DNA of 64,000 nt from Acidobacteriota bacterium (GCA_035471785.1 DATIPQ010000131.1:1-64000), one strand, 5' to 3'; counted from the first letter of the stretch, positions 1 to 9,278 are shown. Made by a program: numbers and translations. The notes: generated from the letters alone by a model not told the origin.

Positions 1-26
1 CGTCGGCTGGGGCGTGAGGTAAAAAG

Positions 27-55
27 CTGCCAGGCAATCGATTCTTGGCAGTTTT
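27..55. terminator. Possible bidirectional Rho-independent terminator
   Basis: A six-base inverted repeat (CTGCCA at 27-32, TGGCAG at 46-51) has a run of five A on its left (21-25) and TTTT on its right (52-55). This shape fits a weak terminator in either direction, probably closing a gene that ends left of the window. The stem is short and the loop is 13 bases, so the call is tentative. Confidence 0.35.
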
Positions 56-116
56 AAGTGATATGATGTCCTGAATAAATCACTTTCTGTAGGCTGCAAC
101 GGTGGGAGTATCAGAT

Positions 117-974
117 ATGCTGATTAAATTAGTCAATGGCGAGAGAAAGAAGTGGCATCCCTCTGATGTAGAGCAGCTTTGGGTCGAGGTTCGTGATCTC
201 TTCTCCAACCGCAAGGTCATCGAGGTGCGTCTGAGAGAGGACAAGTGGCAGGCTGTCCAGGAAAGCGGCAGTGTTCAGCTTGAGGACCTGCCCGAGTGGG
301 CCGACGGCCATCCCCTGTCGCTTCTGGTCAAACCGACCAGAGGCTCCGGCTACCGCGACGTGTGGAAATATCCGTTGAGATCGGACAGCGTAAGCGTCTG
401 TATGATGCTTAAAGAAGTGAACACACCGCTTTTTTCAAGCCTTCAAGCGGTCCTGCCCCTGACCTCGGCCGACAATCCGCTTCTCGCCTCGCTCTTCGAG
501 GTGCATCCTGAACTGGTTCCCCGCCCAACAAGAATGTCGAAAGTCGACCAGACGCGCCTGTGTTGCGCCCTCAACATCGAGGCCAAGCTCCACCACCTCT
601 TCGGCCGCAACGACGTGGTCACTCAAATCGAGGAGGCCCGCCGGGACCGGATCATCTGCAAGGTGAATCTGCATCCCGAGGACATCGAAAACGCCAAGTC
701 CGATTTCAGCAAGGTCCCGGCATGGGCCAATCGAGTGCTCCACGAAGGATTTCCCGTCAGCTTCAAGGAGAAAGTGCCGGAAGGAAGTCTGCAGGTCAGC
801 CTGACCGAAGACTGGAAGCGGGCCGACATCGATATCGACCTGTTCACGATGGTCGGTCACTTCGGAGAAGTCCTGAGAAACCGCATCACCGATCAAAAAA
901 CCGACCCCCAGGTCGTCTACCGCCAGCTATTCGACCAAGGCATCCACCCGCTCTATACCCTCAGCAGCGAGTAA
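117..974 (+). CDS. Hypothetical protein, 285 aa, family not recognised
   Basis: I do not recognise this protein. It is a soluble-looking, charged protein with no signal peptide, no membrane segment and no cofactor motif that I can identify. An ATG at 117 is preferred because GGTGGGAG (101-108) sits about eight bases upstream; a GTG at 102 in the same frame would add five residues. The C-terminal third is rich in acidic and aliphatic residues. It stands alone, with a possible terminator before it and about 230 bases without genes after it. Codon use looks like that of its neighbours, so it is probably a real gene. Confidence 0.6.
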   Translation: MLIKLVNGERKKWHPSDVEQLWVEVRDLFSNRKVIEVRLREDKWQAVQESGSVQLEDLPEWADGHPLSLLVKPTRGSGYRDVWKYPLRSDSVSVCMMLKEVNTPLFSSLQAVLPLTSADNPLLASLFEVHPELVPRPTRMSKVDQTRLCCALNIEAKLHHLFGRNDVVTQIEEARRDRIICKVNLHPEDIENAKSDFSKVPAWANRVLHEGFPVSFKEKVPEGSLQVSLTEDWKRADIDIDLFTMVGHFGEVLRNRITDQKTDPQVVYRQLFDQGIHPLYTLSSE

Positions 975-1025
975 GGACGACTCTCCCTCCGCAAAGTTCC
1001 TGCACCCAGCGCCGAAAACGGCGAC

Positions 1026-1061
1026 TCGGGAAGCGAAAAGACGGGCTTTTCGGACTCCCGA
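1026..1061. repeat. Inverted repeat / possible stem-loop
   Basis: CGAAAAG (1034-1040) and CTTTTCG (1046-1052) form a seven-base stem around ACGGG. An outer CGGGA/TCCCG pair extends the structure. It lies about 50 bases after the stop at 974, where a terminator would be expected, but there is no T run. The rest of 975-1208 shows nothing I can name. Confidence 0.35.
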
Positions 1062-1208
1062 CACTCCCGACATTCAAAGCAGTACCTTCCTGAGCCTCTC
1101 CCCTCGACCTATCAGCCCAGTTGCCGAGATGCCAGGAATGAAGCAGCCACTATTCTATCTCGCCTGTTTTCAGCAGGTTCGGGAAAGTCGCAGAGGAAGA
1201 GTCGAAGA

Positions 1209-1286
1209 TGGCGTCCCCAACGGGATTTGAACCCGTGTCGCTGCCGTGAAAGGGCAGTGTCCTAGGCCGGGCTAGACGATGGGGAC
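1209..1286 (-). tRNA. tRNA-Glu (anticodon UUC)
   Basis: Read on the minus strand, the acceptor stem is GTCCCCA (from 1286) paired with TGGGGAC (1213-1219 on the plus strand). It is followed by a G discriminator and an encoded CCA (1209-1211). The anticodon arm is CTGCC-CTTTCAC-GGCAG with anticodon TTC, and the T arm carries GGTTCAAATCC. The sequence closely resembles bacterial tRNA-Glu. Length is 75 nt without CCA. No other tRNA lies nearby. Confidence 0.96.
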
Positions 1287-1372
1287 GCCCTGTGAAGGCG
1301 GTATCCTAGCAAAAAGATTCCGGCTTTGTCTAGTCGGCGTGGGCGATTGGCGGTGGTGGTATTCTGGCGGGG

Positions 1373-2332
1373 ATGAAGGTTGATCGGATCGTGGCTACGG
1401 GGCCGCTTCCTGAGTGGGCGGAGGGGCGAATTGGGGGGGCGTTTCGGCTGTTTGTCGCTTCCAATCCTGATCCCCGCTCGCTGGTGGGGGAATTGGGGGC
1501 GGATGTGGCGGCGATCATTGCCCGCAGCTCCACGCGGATCGATGCGCGGGTCTTTGAGGCCGCCCCCAATCTGCGCGTCATCGGACGTACCGGGGTGGGA
1601 TACGACTCGGTCGATGTGGAAGCGGCAAGGCGGCGACATGTCGTGGTGCTCTATACCCCAGATGCCGTGACCCAGGCCACGGCCGAGCACACCGTGTCGC
1701 TGCTGGTGGCGGCCGCCAAGGATGTGCCCGGCTGGCAGCGGCGGGTGGGCGAGGGGCGCTGGACCGAGCGCAACCGCGTCCTCAACCGCGATCTCTACGG
1801 CAGTACCCTCGGCATCGTCGGCTATGGACGCATCGGGCGGCGCGTCCATGAGTTGCTCAAACCCTGGGGCATGACGGTGCTGGCTTGCGATCCGCATGTC
1901 GGGGGAGCCGAAATGGAGTGCTGCGGGGCACGTCCGGTGACGCTGAGGAAACTGTTGCGGGAGAGCGATTTCGTCACCTTGCATTGTCCGCTCAACGAGT
2001 CTACCCGGGGTCTTATCAATGCCGAGAACCTGCGTCAGGCACGCAAAGGGGCCGTGCTGGTGAATTGCGCCCGCGGGGGACTGATCGAAAGCAACCAGGT
2101 TCTGATGAAGGCTCTGCAGGAAGGTGGGCTGTCGGCGGTGGCGCTGGACGTCCTGGAAAAAGAGCCGCCCGCTGCCGGCGATCCTTTGATGCGTCATCCC
2201 CGCGCCATCGTTACCGCCCATGTGGCCAGCCGCACCCCCCGCACCCAGCGCATCATGGTGGAAACCCTCCTCGACGACCTGATGGCCGTCCTCACCGGGG
2301 GGCATCCCAGACCGGGGAACGTGGTGGGTTGA
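1373..2332 (+). CDS. D-2-hydroxyacid dehydrogenase (SerA-like, no ACT domain)
   Basis: A 319-aa NAD-dependent oxidoreductase of the D-isomer-specific 2-hydroxyacid dehydrogenase family, which interconverts 2-hydroxy and 2-keto acids. The Rossmann motif GYGRIG lies near residues 150-155. The catalytic triad is visible as Arg234 (in NCARGG), Glu262 (in DVLEKEP) and His283 (in TAHVAS). The segment GRTGVGYDSVDV near 71-82 is characteristic of the 3-phosphoglycerate dehydrogenase group. At 319 aa it lacks the C-terminal regulatory domains of long SerA, so phosphoglycerate, hydroxypyruvate or another 2-keto acid are all possible substrates. It stands alone downstream of tRNA-Glu. Family confident, substrate not. 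Confidence 0.88.
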   Translation: MKVDRIVATGPLPEWAEGRIGGAFRLFVASNPDPRSLVGELGADVAAIIARSSTRIDARVFEAAPNLRVIGRTGVGYDSVDVEAARRRHVVVLYTPDAVTQATAEHTVSLLVAAAKDVPGWQRRVGEGRWTERNRVLNRDLYGSTLGIVGYGRIGRRVHELLKPWGMTVLACDPHVGGAEMECCGARPVTLRKLLRESDFVTLHCPLNESTRGLINAENLRQARKGAVLVNCARGGLIESNQVLMKALQEGGLSAVALDVLEKEPPAAGDPLMRHPRAIVTAHVASRTPRTQRIMVETLLDDLMAVLTGGHPRPGNVVG

Positions 2333-2423
2333 TCGGCCTTCCCGCGGCGTTGTGCCTCATGCGAAGCCCTCCAATGTTGCTGCGGGCCTTCATTACAGGC
2401 GGAGGGCCCTCGCCGGGATGGGG

Positions 2424-2455
2424 CCTTGCCTCCATCGCCGCAAGGATGCGCCTCC
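2424..2455 (+). repeat. Dispersed intergenic repeat, copy 1
   Basis: A 32-base element beginning CCTTGCCTCCATCGCCGCAA and ending GATGCGCCTCC. It contains an inverted repeat (CCTTGC/GCAAGG) around a 10-base loop. The preceding 14 bases (CTCGCCGGG...GGG) also resemble those before copy 2. It lies in the gap between the dehydrogenase and the MEMO gene. Confidence 0.75.
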
Positions 2456-2553
2456 CACCCCCCATGCGCCGGCTCGCTTGCCGACTTACAGGGGAGCGGC
2501 TGGGCTGATGCTGCAGGGAGGTCTGGCGCGGCAATGATGGTAACCTTTCCCTG

Positions 2554-3783
2554 ATGGCGAATCCGAAGCTGCGCTACCTTGAGGCCATACCGATTCGGGA
2601 GGACGGACAGCAATTGGTGGTGTTGCGCGATCCGTTGCAGATCAGCGAACAGATGCTGGCCGTCACTCCGGCCCTCTACGGGCTGATGATGCTCTTCGAC
2701 GGCCGCCGTACGCCCCAGCAGGTGCGGGCGGAGGTGGAGCGGGTCACCCAGCAACCTTTCAGCAGCGAGGACCTGCAGAGCATTCTCGACCAATTCGACG
2801 AAGCTCTTTTCCTGGAGAACGAGCGCTTCGCCCAACGCCACCGCCAACTCCTCGAGGACTTCCGCTCCAGCTCCCTGCGCGAGTCATCCCACGCCGGACA
2901 AAGCTATCCAGCCCAAGCGGAGGATCTGTCGCGCCTGATCGCCGACTTCTACGCCGCCCCCCAAGGCGCCGGAGCTCCCGGCAAGGCCGCCGCTCCTCCT
3001 CCCCTGGCCCTCATCGCTCCCCACATCGACCCGCGCCTGGGAGGCCCCTGCTACACGCACGCCTACCGGGCCCTGGCCGAGTGCGAAAGGCCTGATCTCT
3101 TCGTGATCCTGGGGACAGGACACCACGGGCTGCCCGAACTCTTCTCCGTCTCCCGCAAGGACTTCCAGACTCCTCTAGGAACCGCCGCCACCGACCGCGA
3201 GTTCGCCGACCGCCTGCTGGAAAACGCCGGCGACGGACTGTTTCAGGAAGACCTCACCCACCGCAGCGAACACACCATCGAATTCCAGGTGGTTTTTTTG
3301 CAGCACCTGTTGGGATCGCGGCCCTTCAAGATCCTTCCGGTGCTGGTGAGCTTCTCCTACCTCAACTTCCAGCATCCTTCGGTGGCCGACCAACACCGCC
3401 GCCTCTTCGACCGCTTCCTGGAAGCGCTGCGCCGCACGGCCGATCAGTCGGGACGGCGCATCTGCTACATTGCCAGCGTCGACCTGGCTCACATCGGACC
3501 CCGCTACGGAGACGACTACCGTCCTCGGGAGGAACACATCGAGGAGGTGCGCCGGAAAGACCTGGAGATGCTCGATCCCCTGCTTGAAGGCGATGCCGCC
3601 GAGTTCTTCCGCTACGTGGCCGAAGAAGAAGACCGCCGCCGCATCTGCGGGTTCTCTCCTCTCTACACCCTCTACACGCTGCTGCAGGGCCGTTCCACCC
3701 GCATCCTCGACCATTCCCACGCGCAAATGGACGAGACCGGCTCCTTCGTCACTTTCACCAGCGCGGTAATTGATGGAGAATAG
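2554..3783 (+). CDS. MEMO-family protein (AmmeMemoRadiSam system protein B type) with PqqD-like N-terminus
   Basis: A 409-aa two-part protein. Residues about 150-409 are a MEMO1-like domain: PHIDPRLGG near 156-164 with His157, ILGTGHHG near 185-192, a following FQTPLG segment, then HRSEHTIEFQ. These His-rich motifs line the active-site-like pocket that MEMO proteins share with LigB-type dioxygenases. Residues about 20-95 resemble a PqqD/peptide-chaperone-like small domain. MEMO homologues often accompany an AMMECR1 protein and a radical SAM enzyme. Neither is adjacent here, although an unrelated-looking radical SAM protein lies 2.8 kb downstream. Biochemical function is unknown for the family. 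The ATG at 2554 has no strong ribosome binding site. Confidence 0.85.
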   Translation: MANPKLRYLEAIPIREDGQQLVVLRDPLQISEQMLAVTPALYGLMMLFDGRRTPQQVRAEVERVTQQPFSSEDLQSILDQFDEALFLENERFAQRHRQLLEDFRSSSLRESSHAGQSYPAQAEDLSRLIADFYAAPQGAGAPGKAAAPPPLALIAPHIDPRLGGPCYTHAYRALAECERPDLFVILGTGHHGLPELFSVSRKDFQTPLGTAATDREFADRLLENAGDGLFQEDLTHRSEHTIEFQVVFLQHLLGSRPFKILPVLVSFSYLNFQHPSVADQHRRLFDRFLEALRRTADQSGRRICYIASVDLAHIGPRYGDDYRPREEHIEEVRRKDLEMLDPLLEGDAAEFFRYVAEEEDRRRICGFSPLYTLYTLLQGRSTRILDHSHAQMDETGSFVTFTSAVIDGE

Positions 3784-3812
3784 GTCATCACTGAAGGCGA
3801 GGACAAGGAAGC

Positions 3813-4241
3813 ATGGCTACGATGACTACTTTGCTGATGGCTCTTTGGATGCTGGCGGCGCCGGGCGCTGAAGACGATATCGTCAAGCTGCTGCAGGACC
3901 AGGCCGAGGCCTGGAACCAGGGCGACCTGGAGGGCTTTATGGAGGGGTACTGGAATTCTCCCGACCTGACCTTCTACTCGGGAGGAAACATCACCAGGGG
4001 CTGGCAAGCCACGGTGGAACGCTACCAGCGCCGCTACCAGAGCGAAGGACGCGAGATGGGCCACCTGGTCTTCTCAGACCTCAAGGTGGAGATGCTGGGC
4101 GAGGATGCCGCCTTGGTGAGAGGACGCTGGCAGCTCACCCTCTCGGACGGTAGCCAACCCGGCGGACTTTACACCCTCATCCTGCGCCGCTTCGAGGACG
4201 GCTGGAAGGTCACCCACGACCACACCTCTTCGGCGGATTAG
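3813..4241 (+). CDS. SnoaL/DUF4440-like protein (NTF2 fold), probably exported
   Basis: A 142-aa protein. The first 18-20 residues (a hydrophobic run ending in AAPGA) look like a signal peptide. The remainder matches the DUF4440/NTF2-like pattern: an amphipathic helix with QAEAWNQGDLEGFMEGYW near 30-47, then alternating strands, ending in a DGWKVTHDHTSS motif. Such proteins form small cone-shaped pockets, and most have no assigned reaction. It starts 29 bases after the MEMO gene on the same strand, so the two may be cotranscribed. No catalytic residue can be assigned. Confidence 0.8.
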   Translation: MATMTTLLMALWMLAAPGAEDDIVKLLQDQAEAWNQGDLEGFMEGYWNSPDLTFYSGGNITRGWQATVERYQRRYQSEGREMGHLVFSDLKVEMLGEDAALVRGRWQLTLSDGSQPGGLYTLILRRFEDGWKVTHDHTSSAD

Positions 4242-4304
4242 GGCTGCCTGTCACGATCGCTGCGGGACTTCTTCTAGGGACGGTTGGCTCTCGCCGGGTT
4301 GTGG

Positions 4305-4336
4305 CCTTGCCTCCATCGCCGCAAGGATGCGCCTCC
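4305..4336 (+). repeat. Dispersed intergenic repeat, copy 2
   Basis: Identical over 32 bases to the copy at 2424-2455, in the same orientation, and preceded by a similar CTCTCGCCGGGTTGTGG segment. It lies between two convergent genes (ends at 4241 and 4407), where it could form a stem-loop at the 3' ends of both transcripts. Confidence 0.75.
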
Positions 4337-4406
4337 TACGGGACTTTCTTCCAGCCTTCTCTGATTTCGGGGAGCATTGCGCCCATCGCGAAGCCCCCCC
4401 ATGACC

Positions 4407-4760
4407 TCACTTGGCCGGTCCCACCAGTTCGTAGACGTGTCCGTCGGGGGCCCGGAAATAGGTCCAGCGCAGGGTTTTGCCCTGACGGACAGGTCCGATG
4501 AACTCGACGCCGCGGGACTCGAAGTGGCGGCGGGCCTGATCGACGTCTTCGACTTCCAGGCCCATGACCGGAGTGTCCAGAGGCTCGTCGGGGATGGAGC
4601 CGGGGGCGAAGAGCTCGACGCGGTCTCCATTGGGCAGCAGGAAATCGACGTAGTCGGACTCTTCATCGAAGAGCTCCAGGCCCAGCTTGTCGCTGTAGAA
4701 CTCGCGCATTTCCTGATAGCGGTCAGTCCGCACGCCCATCCATTTCAGCGACTTGATCAT
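4407..4760 (-). CDS. VOC-family (glyoxalase/bleomycin-resistance fold) protein
   Basis: A 117-aa protein with the two babab halves of the vicinal-oxygen-chelate fold. The N-terminal half has a FYSDKLGLELFDEE-type motif near 22-35, and the C-terminal half has RRHFESRGVEFIGP followed by YFRAPDGHVYELVGP. The glutamate in the final YEL motif is a typical VOC metal ligand. Substrate cannot be read from sequence; members include glyoxalases, dioxygenases and fosfomycin- or bleomycin-resistance proteins. It lies 18 bases downstream of the trehalose synthase gene on the same strand and is probably cotranscribed with it. Confidence 0.85.
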   Translation of the reverse strand: MIKSLKWMGVRTDRYQEMREFYSDKLGLELFDEESDYVDFLLPNGDRVELFAPGSIPDEPLDTPVMGLEVEDVDQARRHFESRGVEFIGPVRQGKTLRWTYFRAPDGHVYELVGPAK

Positions 4761-4778
4761 GACTTTTCCTCGTCAGGG

Positions 4779-6428
4779 TTAGGGCTTAGTGAGCTCGAAC
4801 CAGTAGAACCCGTAGGGACCCATGGTGAGCAGATAGGGGAGTTCACCGATGCGGGGGAAGGGATTCTCGCTGAAGCAATCGATGGGCTGATAGCCGTTGA
4901 ACTGCCTCAGGTCGAGTTCCACGAACTGGCTGTAGCGGGAGAGGTTGTTGACCACCAGCATGACCTGCCCGTCCTGGACGCACAGGTAACTGACCACGCG
5001 ATTGTTGTCGGGATGCAGGAAGTGGATCTCGCCCCGCGAGAAGGCTGGGTAGCTCTGGCGGATCCGGATCAGCCGCTTGACGTAGTTGAGGAAAGAGGAG
5101 CGATGGCGCTGGGCGCTCTCTACGTTGACGCCCTGATAGCTGTATCCCGGATCGCTGATGACGGGGAAGTAGAGCTTGCTGGGATCGGCCCGCGAGAACC
5201 CGGCGTTGCGGTCGTCGTTCCACTGCATGGGCGTACGGCATCCGAAGCGGTCGCTGAGGTAGATGTTGTCGCCCATCCCGATCTCGTCTCCGTAGTAGAG
5301 GATGGGCGAGCCGGGCAAGGTCAGCAGCAGGCTGTGGAGCAATTCCACCGCCCGGCGGTTGTTCTCCATCAAGGGAAACAGGCGGCGGCGGATGCCCAGG
5401 TTGAGCTTCATGCGCGGGTCTGAAGCGTACTCCTGCCACATGTAGTCGCGCTCGTCCGCCGTCACCATCTCCAGCGAGAGTTCGTCGTGGTTGCGCAAAA
5501 AGGTGGCCCACTGGCAGTCCCGCGGAATCTCGGGCAGGTTGACGATGATGTTCTCGATGGGCTCGCGGTCCTCGCGCCGGATAGCCATGAACATGCGCGG
5601 CATGATGGGGAAGTTGAAGCACATGTGAAACTCGTCGTTGTCGCCGAAGTATTCCACCACGTCGTCGGGCCACTGGTTGGCCTCGGCCAGCAGCACGCGT
5701 CCGGGAAAGTGCTCGTCCACATGGGCCCGCAGCTTTTTGCAGAATGCGTGCGTCTCAGGCAGGTTCTCGCAGTTGGTGCCCTCGCGTTCGAAGAGGTAGG
5801 GGACAGCGTCCACCCGGAATCCGTCCAGCCCCTTGGCCAGCCAGAAATCGACCACTTCGAGCATCTCTTTCTGCACCTTGGGATTGTCGTAGTTGAGATC
5901 GGCCTGGTGAGAGAAGAAGCGGTGCCAGTAATGCTTTTTGGCTTGGTTGTCGTAGGTCCAGTTGGAGGGCTCGGTATCGACGAAAATGATGCGGGCGTCG
6001 GAGTAGGTCGAGGGGTCGTCGCTCCACACGTAGTAGTCGTGGTAGGGCGACTGGGGATCGCGGGCCTGCTTGAACCATTCGTGTTCGATGCTGGTGTGGT
6101 TGACGACCAGATCGGCAATCACGCGCAATCCTCGGGCATGAGCCTCGCGCAGGAAAACCTCGAAGTCCTTGATCGTCCCGTAGTCGGGATGGATGCGGTA
6201 ATAGTCGGCGATGTCGTATCCGTCGTCGTCCAGAGGCGAAACATAGAAGGGCAGCAGCCAGATGCAGGTCACCCCCAAGTCCCCGATGTAATCGAGCTTT
6301 TGGGTGAGTCCTGCAAAGTCCCCTATGCCGTCGGCGTTGGAATCGTAGAAAGCGCGCACGTGGACTTCATAGAAAATGGCGTCTTTATACCAGTCGTGCT
6401 GGCTATGGTCGATCTTGCTCTCATTCAT
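4779..6428 (-). CDS. treS: Trehalose synthase (maltose alpha-D-glucosyltransferase), GH13
   Basis: A 549-aa cytoplasmic enzyme that isomerises maltose and trehalose by intramolecular transglucosylation. It begins with [19 protein letters not shown] and has the GH13 core: ADLVVNHTS near 105-113, nucleophile Asp207 in GFRVDAVP, acid/base Glu249 in LLAEANQW, and Asp315 in RNHDELSLE. This RNHDEL context and the length fit single-domain TreS rather than an alpha-amylase or oligo-1,6-glucosidase. It has no maltokinase (Pep2) fusion, and no glgE or treYZ gene lies nearby, so the direction of flux cannot be inferred. The VOC gene follows it closely. Confidence 0.93.
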   Translation of the reverse strand: MNESKIDHSQHDWYKDAIFYEVHVRAFYDSNADGIGDFAGLTQKLDYIGDLGVTCIWLLPFYVSPLDDDGYDIADYYRIHPDYGTIKDFEVFLREAHARGLRVIADLVVNHTSIEHEWFKQARDPQSPYHDYYVWSDDPSTYSDARIIFVDTEPSNWTYDNQAKKHYWHRFFSHQADLNYDNPKVQKEMLEVVDFWLAKGLDGFRVDAVPYLFEREGTNCENLPETHAFCKKLRAHVDEHFPGRVLLAEANQWPDDVVEYFGDNDEFHMCFNFPIMPRMFMAIRREDREPIENIIVNLPEIPRDCQWATFLRNHDELSLEMVTADERDYMWQEYASDPRMKLNLGIRRRLFPLMENNRRAVELLHSLLLTLPGSPILYYGDEIGMGDNIYLSDRFGCRTPMQWNDDRNAGFSRADPSKLYFPVISDPGYSYQGVNVESAQRHRSSFLNYVKRLIRIRQSYPAFSRGEIHFLHPDNNRVVSYLCVQDGQVMLVVNNLSRYSQFVELDLRQFNGYQPIDCFSENPFPRIGELPYLLTMGPYGFYWFELTKP

Positions 6429-6613
6429 CGAGCGTATTGTAGGAAATAGGTTCCCTCATTGTGAAGTCGAAGTGCGGGATATGGCTCAGGCAAAGCTGAG
6501 CAGAATGGCCCAAGTAAGGACCCTCGCGCCCTCCAAAGCCCGCCAATCCTGACTTTCCGAAATTGCACGCGGCTTGCATAAAAAGAAGGTGCGTTTGCGA
6601 AAGGAGCAGAGAA

Positions 6614-7843
6614 ATGATTTCCACAGGCGCTGAAGGCCGAGCCGTTCACCCCTCCATGGTCGATTTCGACCGCTCTCCATTCGTTGCCATTTGGGAGACT
6701 ACCCGGTCCTGCGACCTGGCCTGCCGCCATTGCCGGGCTGAAGCCATTCCCGATCCTCTTCCCGGAGAACTGAACCATCAAGAAGGGCTGGGACTGCTGC
6801 ATGACTTGGCCGAGATGGGGACGCCCATCTGCGTCCTCTCGGGAGGCGATCCGGCCAAACGTCCCGACTTGCTTGAACTGATCCGCTACGGCCGCAAGGC
6901 GGGCATGCGCATGGCCACCATCCCTGCTGCAACCGCCCGTCTCGAGCGCGGGCTGGTGGAAAACCTGAAGGAGGCCGGACTGGCTCAAATGGCCCTCAGT
7001 CTGGACGGTCCCTCGGCTCAGGTCCACGACTCCTTCCGCAATACTCCCGGAACTTTCCACCGCACCCTGCAAGGCGCCCGCTGGGCCCGCGAGGCGGGGC
7101 TTCCCTTGCAGATCAACACCACCTTGAGCGCCTTCAACTACCAGCACTTCGACGCCATCGCCGACTTGGTCAGCCAATTGGGCGTGGTGTTCTGGGAGGT
7201 TTTCTTCCTGGTGCCCATGGGACGCGGACGCGACGTCGACCAGCTCAACGCCCAGCAGTACGAAGACCTCTTTGCCCGCCTGGCCCGGCTGGCTTCGCAG
7301 GTCGACTTCGTGGTCAAGATCACCGAGGCGCCTCACTACCGCCGCTACCTGCTGCAACACCGTCCTGGCGGGGCGGCCACCGGGCATCGCCGAGGACATG
7401 CCGGCGGGCATCCGGGCACAGGCGTCATGCACATGCCCGGCGGAACCATCCCGCGCCACCTCCCGGAGCGCATGAAGCGCGACTTCGGGCACGGCGGAGC
7501 CATCGGACTGGCGCCCCGCGGCGTCAACTCGGGCAACGGACATCTTTTCGTGGCCTACAACGGCGACGTCTTCCCCAGCGGATTCCTGCCCCGCAAGTGC
7601 GGCAACATCCGCAGCAGGCCGCTGGCCGAAATCTACCGCAATCATGCGGTCTTCCGCCAACTCCGCACTCCTTCCCTGCTTAAGGGCAAGTGCGGAATCT
7701 GCTCCTTCAAACGCATCTGCGGCGGATCGCGGGCGCGGGCCTATGCCATGACAGGCGACTATCTGGCCGAAGAGCCCTTCTGCGCCTACGATCCGCCGCG
7801 GACATCTGAAACATCAGCGGCCCAGAGTCCGGCCATGGCCTAG
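6614..7843 (+). CDS. Radical SAM/SPASM protein, heme-associated (NirJ/AhbD-like)
   Basis: A 409-aa radical SAM enzyme. The [4Fe-4S] motif CX3CX2C is Cys33-Cys37-Cys40 (CDLACRHC), followed by the SAM-binding GGDP motif. A C-terminal SPASM-like region carries CGN, CGICSFKRICGGSRARAY and a final FCAYDP, so one or two auxiliary clusters are likely. The ATG at 6614 is chosen because AAGGAG (6601-6606) lies seven bases before it; an earlier in-frame ATG at 6563 would add 17 unlikely residues. It sits 20 bases before a HemY-type oxidase. Families of this type act in heme, heme d1 or peptide modification. The neighbour favours a tetrapyrrole role, but this is inference. Confidence 0.85.
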   Translation: MISTGAEGRAVHPSMVDFDRSPFVAIWETTRSCDLACRHCRAEAIPDPLPGELNHQEGLGLLHDLAEMGTPICVLSGGDPAKRPDLLELIRYGRKAGMRMATIPAATARLERGLVENLKEAGLAQMALSLDGPSAQVHDSFRNTPGTFHRTLQGARWAREAGLPLQINTTLSAFNYQHFDAIADLVSQLGVVFWEVFFLVPMGRGRDVDQLNAQQYEDLFARLARLASQVDFVVKITEAPHYRRYLLQHRPGGAATGHRRGHAGGHPGTGVMHMPGGTIPRHLPERMKRDFGHGGAIGLAPRGVNSGNGHLFVAYNGDVFPSGFLPRKCGNIRSRPLAEIYRNHAVFRQLRTPSLLKGKCGICSFKRICGGSRARAYAMTGDYLAEEPFCAYDPPRTSETSAAQSPAMA

Positions 7844-7863
7844 AAGAGCGCAGGAGCCATCTC

Positions 7864-9252
7864 ATGAGCCGCAAGACACGCATCGGAATCGTCGGAGGAG
7901 GCATCTCGGGGCTGGTGACCGCCTTCTACCTGAAACAAGGCTCCGCAAAGCGGGGAGTGCCGCTGGAGATCACTCTGCTGGAGCAATCCCAACGGCTGGG
8001 CGGCGTGATCCGTTCTCAGCGAGAGGGCGACTTTTTGCTGGAAGCCGGGCCGGAAGGCTTCGCCTCCCACAAGCCGGCGGCCCTGCGGCTGGTATCCGAA
8101 CTGGGCCTCGATGACAAGGTGGTCGGTTCCAACGATCACCTGCGCAAGACCTACCTTTACAGCGAGGACCGCCTGCGCGAATTCCCCGACGGAATGATGT
8201 TTCTGGCTCCCATGCGGCTGCTTCCCTTTTGGCGCACCGCGCCCCTCAGCCGCCGCGGACGCCTGCGGGCCCTGATGGAACCGCTCATCAGCCACAGCCA
8301 GGGAGACCCCAGCATCCAGCAGTTTCTGCGCCGCCGCCTGGGAGCGGAATTCACCGACAAGCTGGCCCAGCCCATGGTGGCCGCCATCTACGGCGGGGAC
8401 GCTGCGCGCCTCAGCGCCCCCTCGGCCATGGCAGACTTCTACCGCCTTGAACAGCGCTTCGGGTCCCTCTACCGCGGCATGCGCTGGCTCAACAGCCTCA
8501 GCAAGGGACGTCCACAGCGCTCCTGCTATCTGTCCTTCCAGGGGGGCATGCAGACCTTGGTGGACGAACTTCAGCGCCGCCTTCAAGACAGCGATATCCG
8601 ACTGGGACTGCGGAATCTTCGGCTGACGTCCTGGAACGGGCGCCTCAACCTCGAGGCCGGGAGCCACCGGGACAGCTTCGACCGCTTGATCCTGACCACG
8701 CCGGCCTACGCCGGAGCCTCCATCCTGCGTCCCCTGCTGCCCGAGGCGGCGCCGCCCCTGCAAGACATTCCCTACGGCTCCAGCCGTCTCGTCTATCTGG
8801 CCTACCGGCGTCAGGACTTTGACCATCCCCAGGACGGATTCGGCTTCATCGTCCATCCCGAGCAGAGGGCGGCCGTGGACGCCTGCACTTGGGTCAACCG
8901 CAAGTTCGAGGGGCGCTGCCCGCAGGACGCGGTGCTGATGCGGGTGGCGGTCCACCAGCGGCGCCTGCGCCGTCTGCCCGAGTCCGACCAGGGACTGGCT
9001 GAGGCCGTGCACCGCGATCTGCAGCGCATCATGGGCTACTCCTGCCAGCCGCTGCTGCAGCGCGTCTTCAGCGTGAGCCGGGCCATGCCTCAACTGACGG
9101 TCGGTCACTCGCAGCGCATGCAGGCGGTCAGGCAGGCCCTCCGGCGCGTCCCCGGACTCTACCTGACCGGCGCCTTCGCCGGCGGCGTAGGCATCCCCGA
9201 GTGCATCCGCTCCTCCCACGATATCAGCCAGCAAGTCCTCGACTCCCTCTAA
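7864..9252 (+). CDS. hemY: Protoporphyrinogen/coproporphyrinogen III oxidase, HemY type
   Basis: A 462-aa FAD-dependent oxidase. The N-terminal dinucleotide-binding motif is GIVGGGISGL, followed by a strand ending in LLEQSQRLGGVIRS and the LEAGPEGF motif typical of HemY enzymes. The C-terminal flavin-contacting segment reads LYLTGAFAGGVGIPECIRS. The enzyme aromatises the porphyrinogen ring late in heme synthesis. Whether it works in the protoporphyrin or coproporphyrin branch cannot be told from sequence alone. It follows the radical SAM gene by 20 bases and is probably in the same transcript. Other heme genes (hemA, hemC, hemD) lie at 26-30 kb. Confidence 0.92.
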   Translation: MSRKTRIGIVGGGISGLVTAFYLKQGSAKRGVPLEITLLEQSQRLGGVIRSQREGDFLLEAGPEGFASHKPAALRLVSELGLDDKVVGSNDHLRKTYLYSEDRLREFPDGMMFLAPMRLLPFWRTAPLSRRGRLRALMEPLISHSQGDPSIQQFLRRRLGAEFTDKLAQPMVAAIYGGDAARLSAPSAMADFYRLEQRFGSLYRGMRWLNSLSKGRPQRSCYLSFQGGMQTLVDELQRRLQDSDIRLGLRNLRLTSWNGRLNLEAGSHRDSFDRLILTTPAYAGASILRPLLPEAAPPLQDIPYGSSRLVYLAYRRQDFDHPQDGFGFIVHPEQRAAVDACTWVNRKFEGRCPQDAVLMRVAVHQRRLRRLPESDQGLAEAVHRDLQRIMGYSCQPLLQRVFSVSRAMPQLTVGHSQRMQAVRQALRRVPGLYLTGAFAGGVGIPECIRSSHDISQQVLDSL

Positions 9253-9278
9253 CAGCTAATCGACCCGATAGCCGGCGG

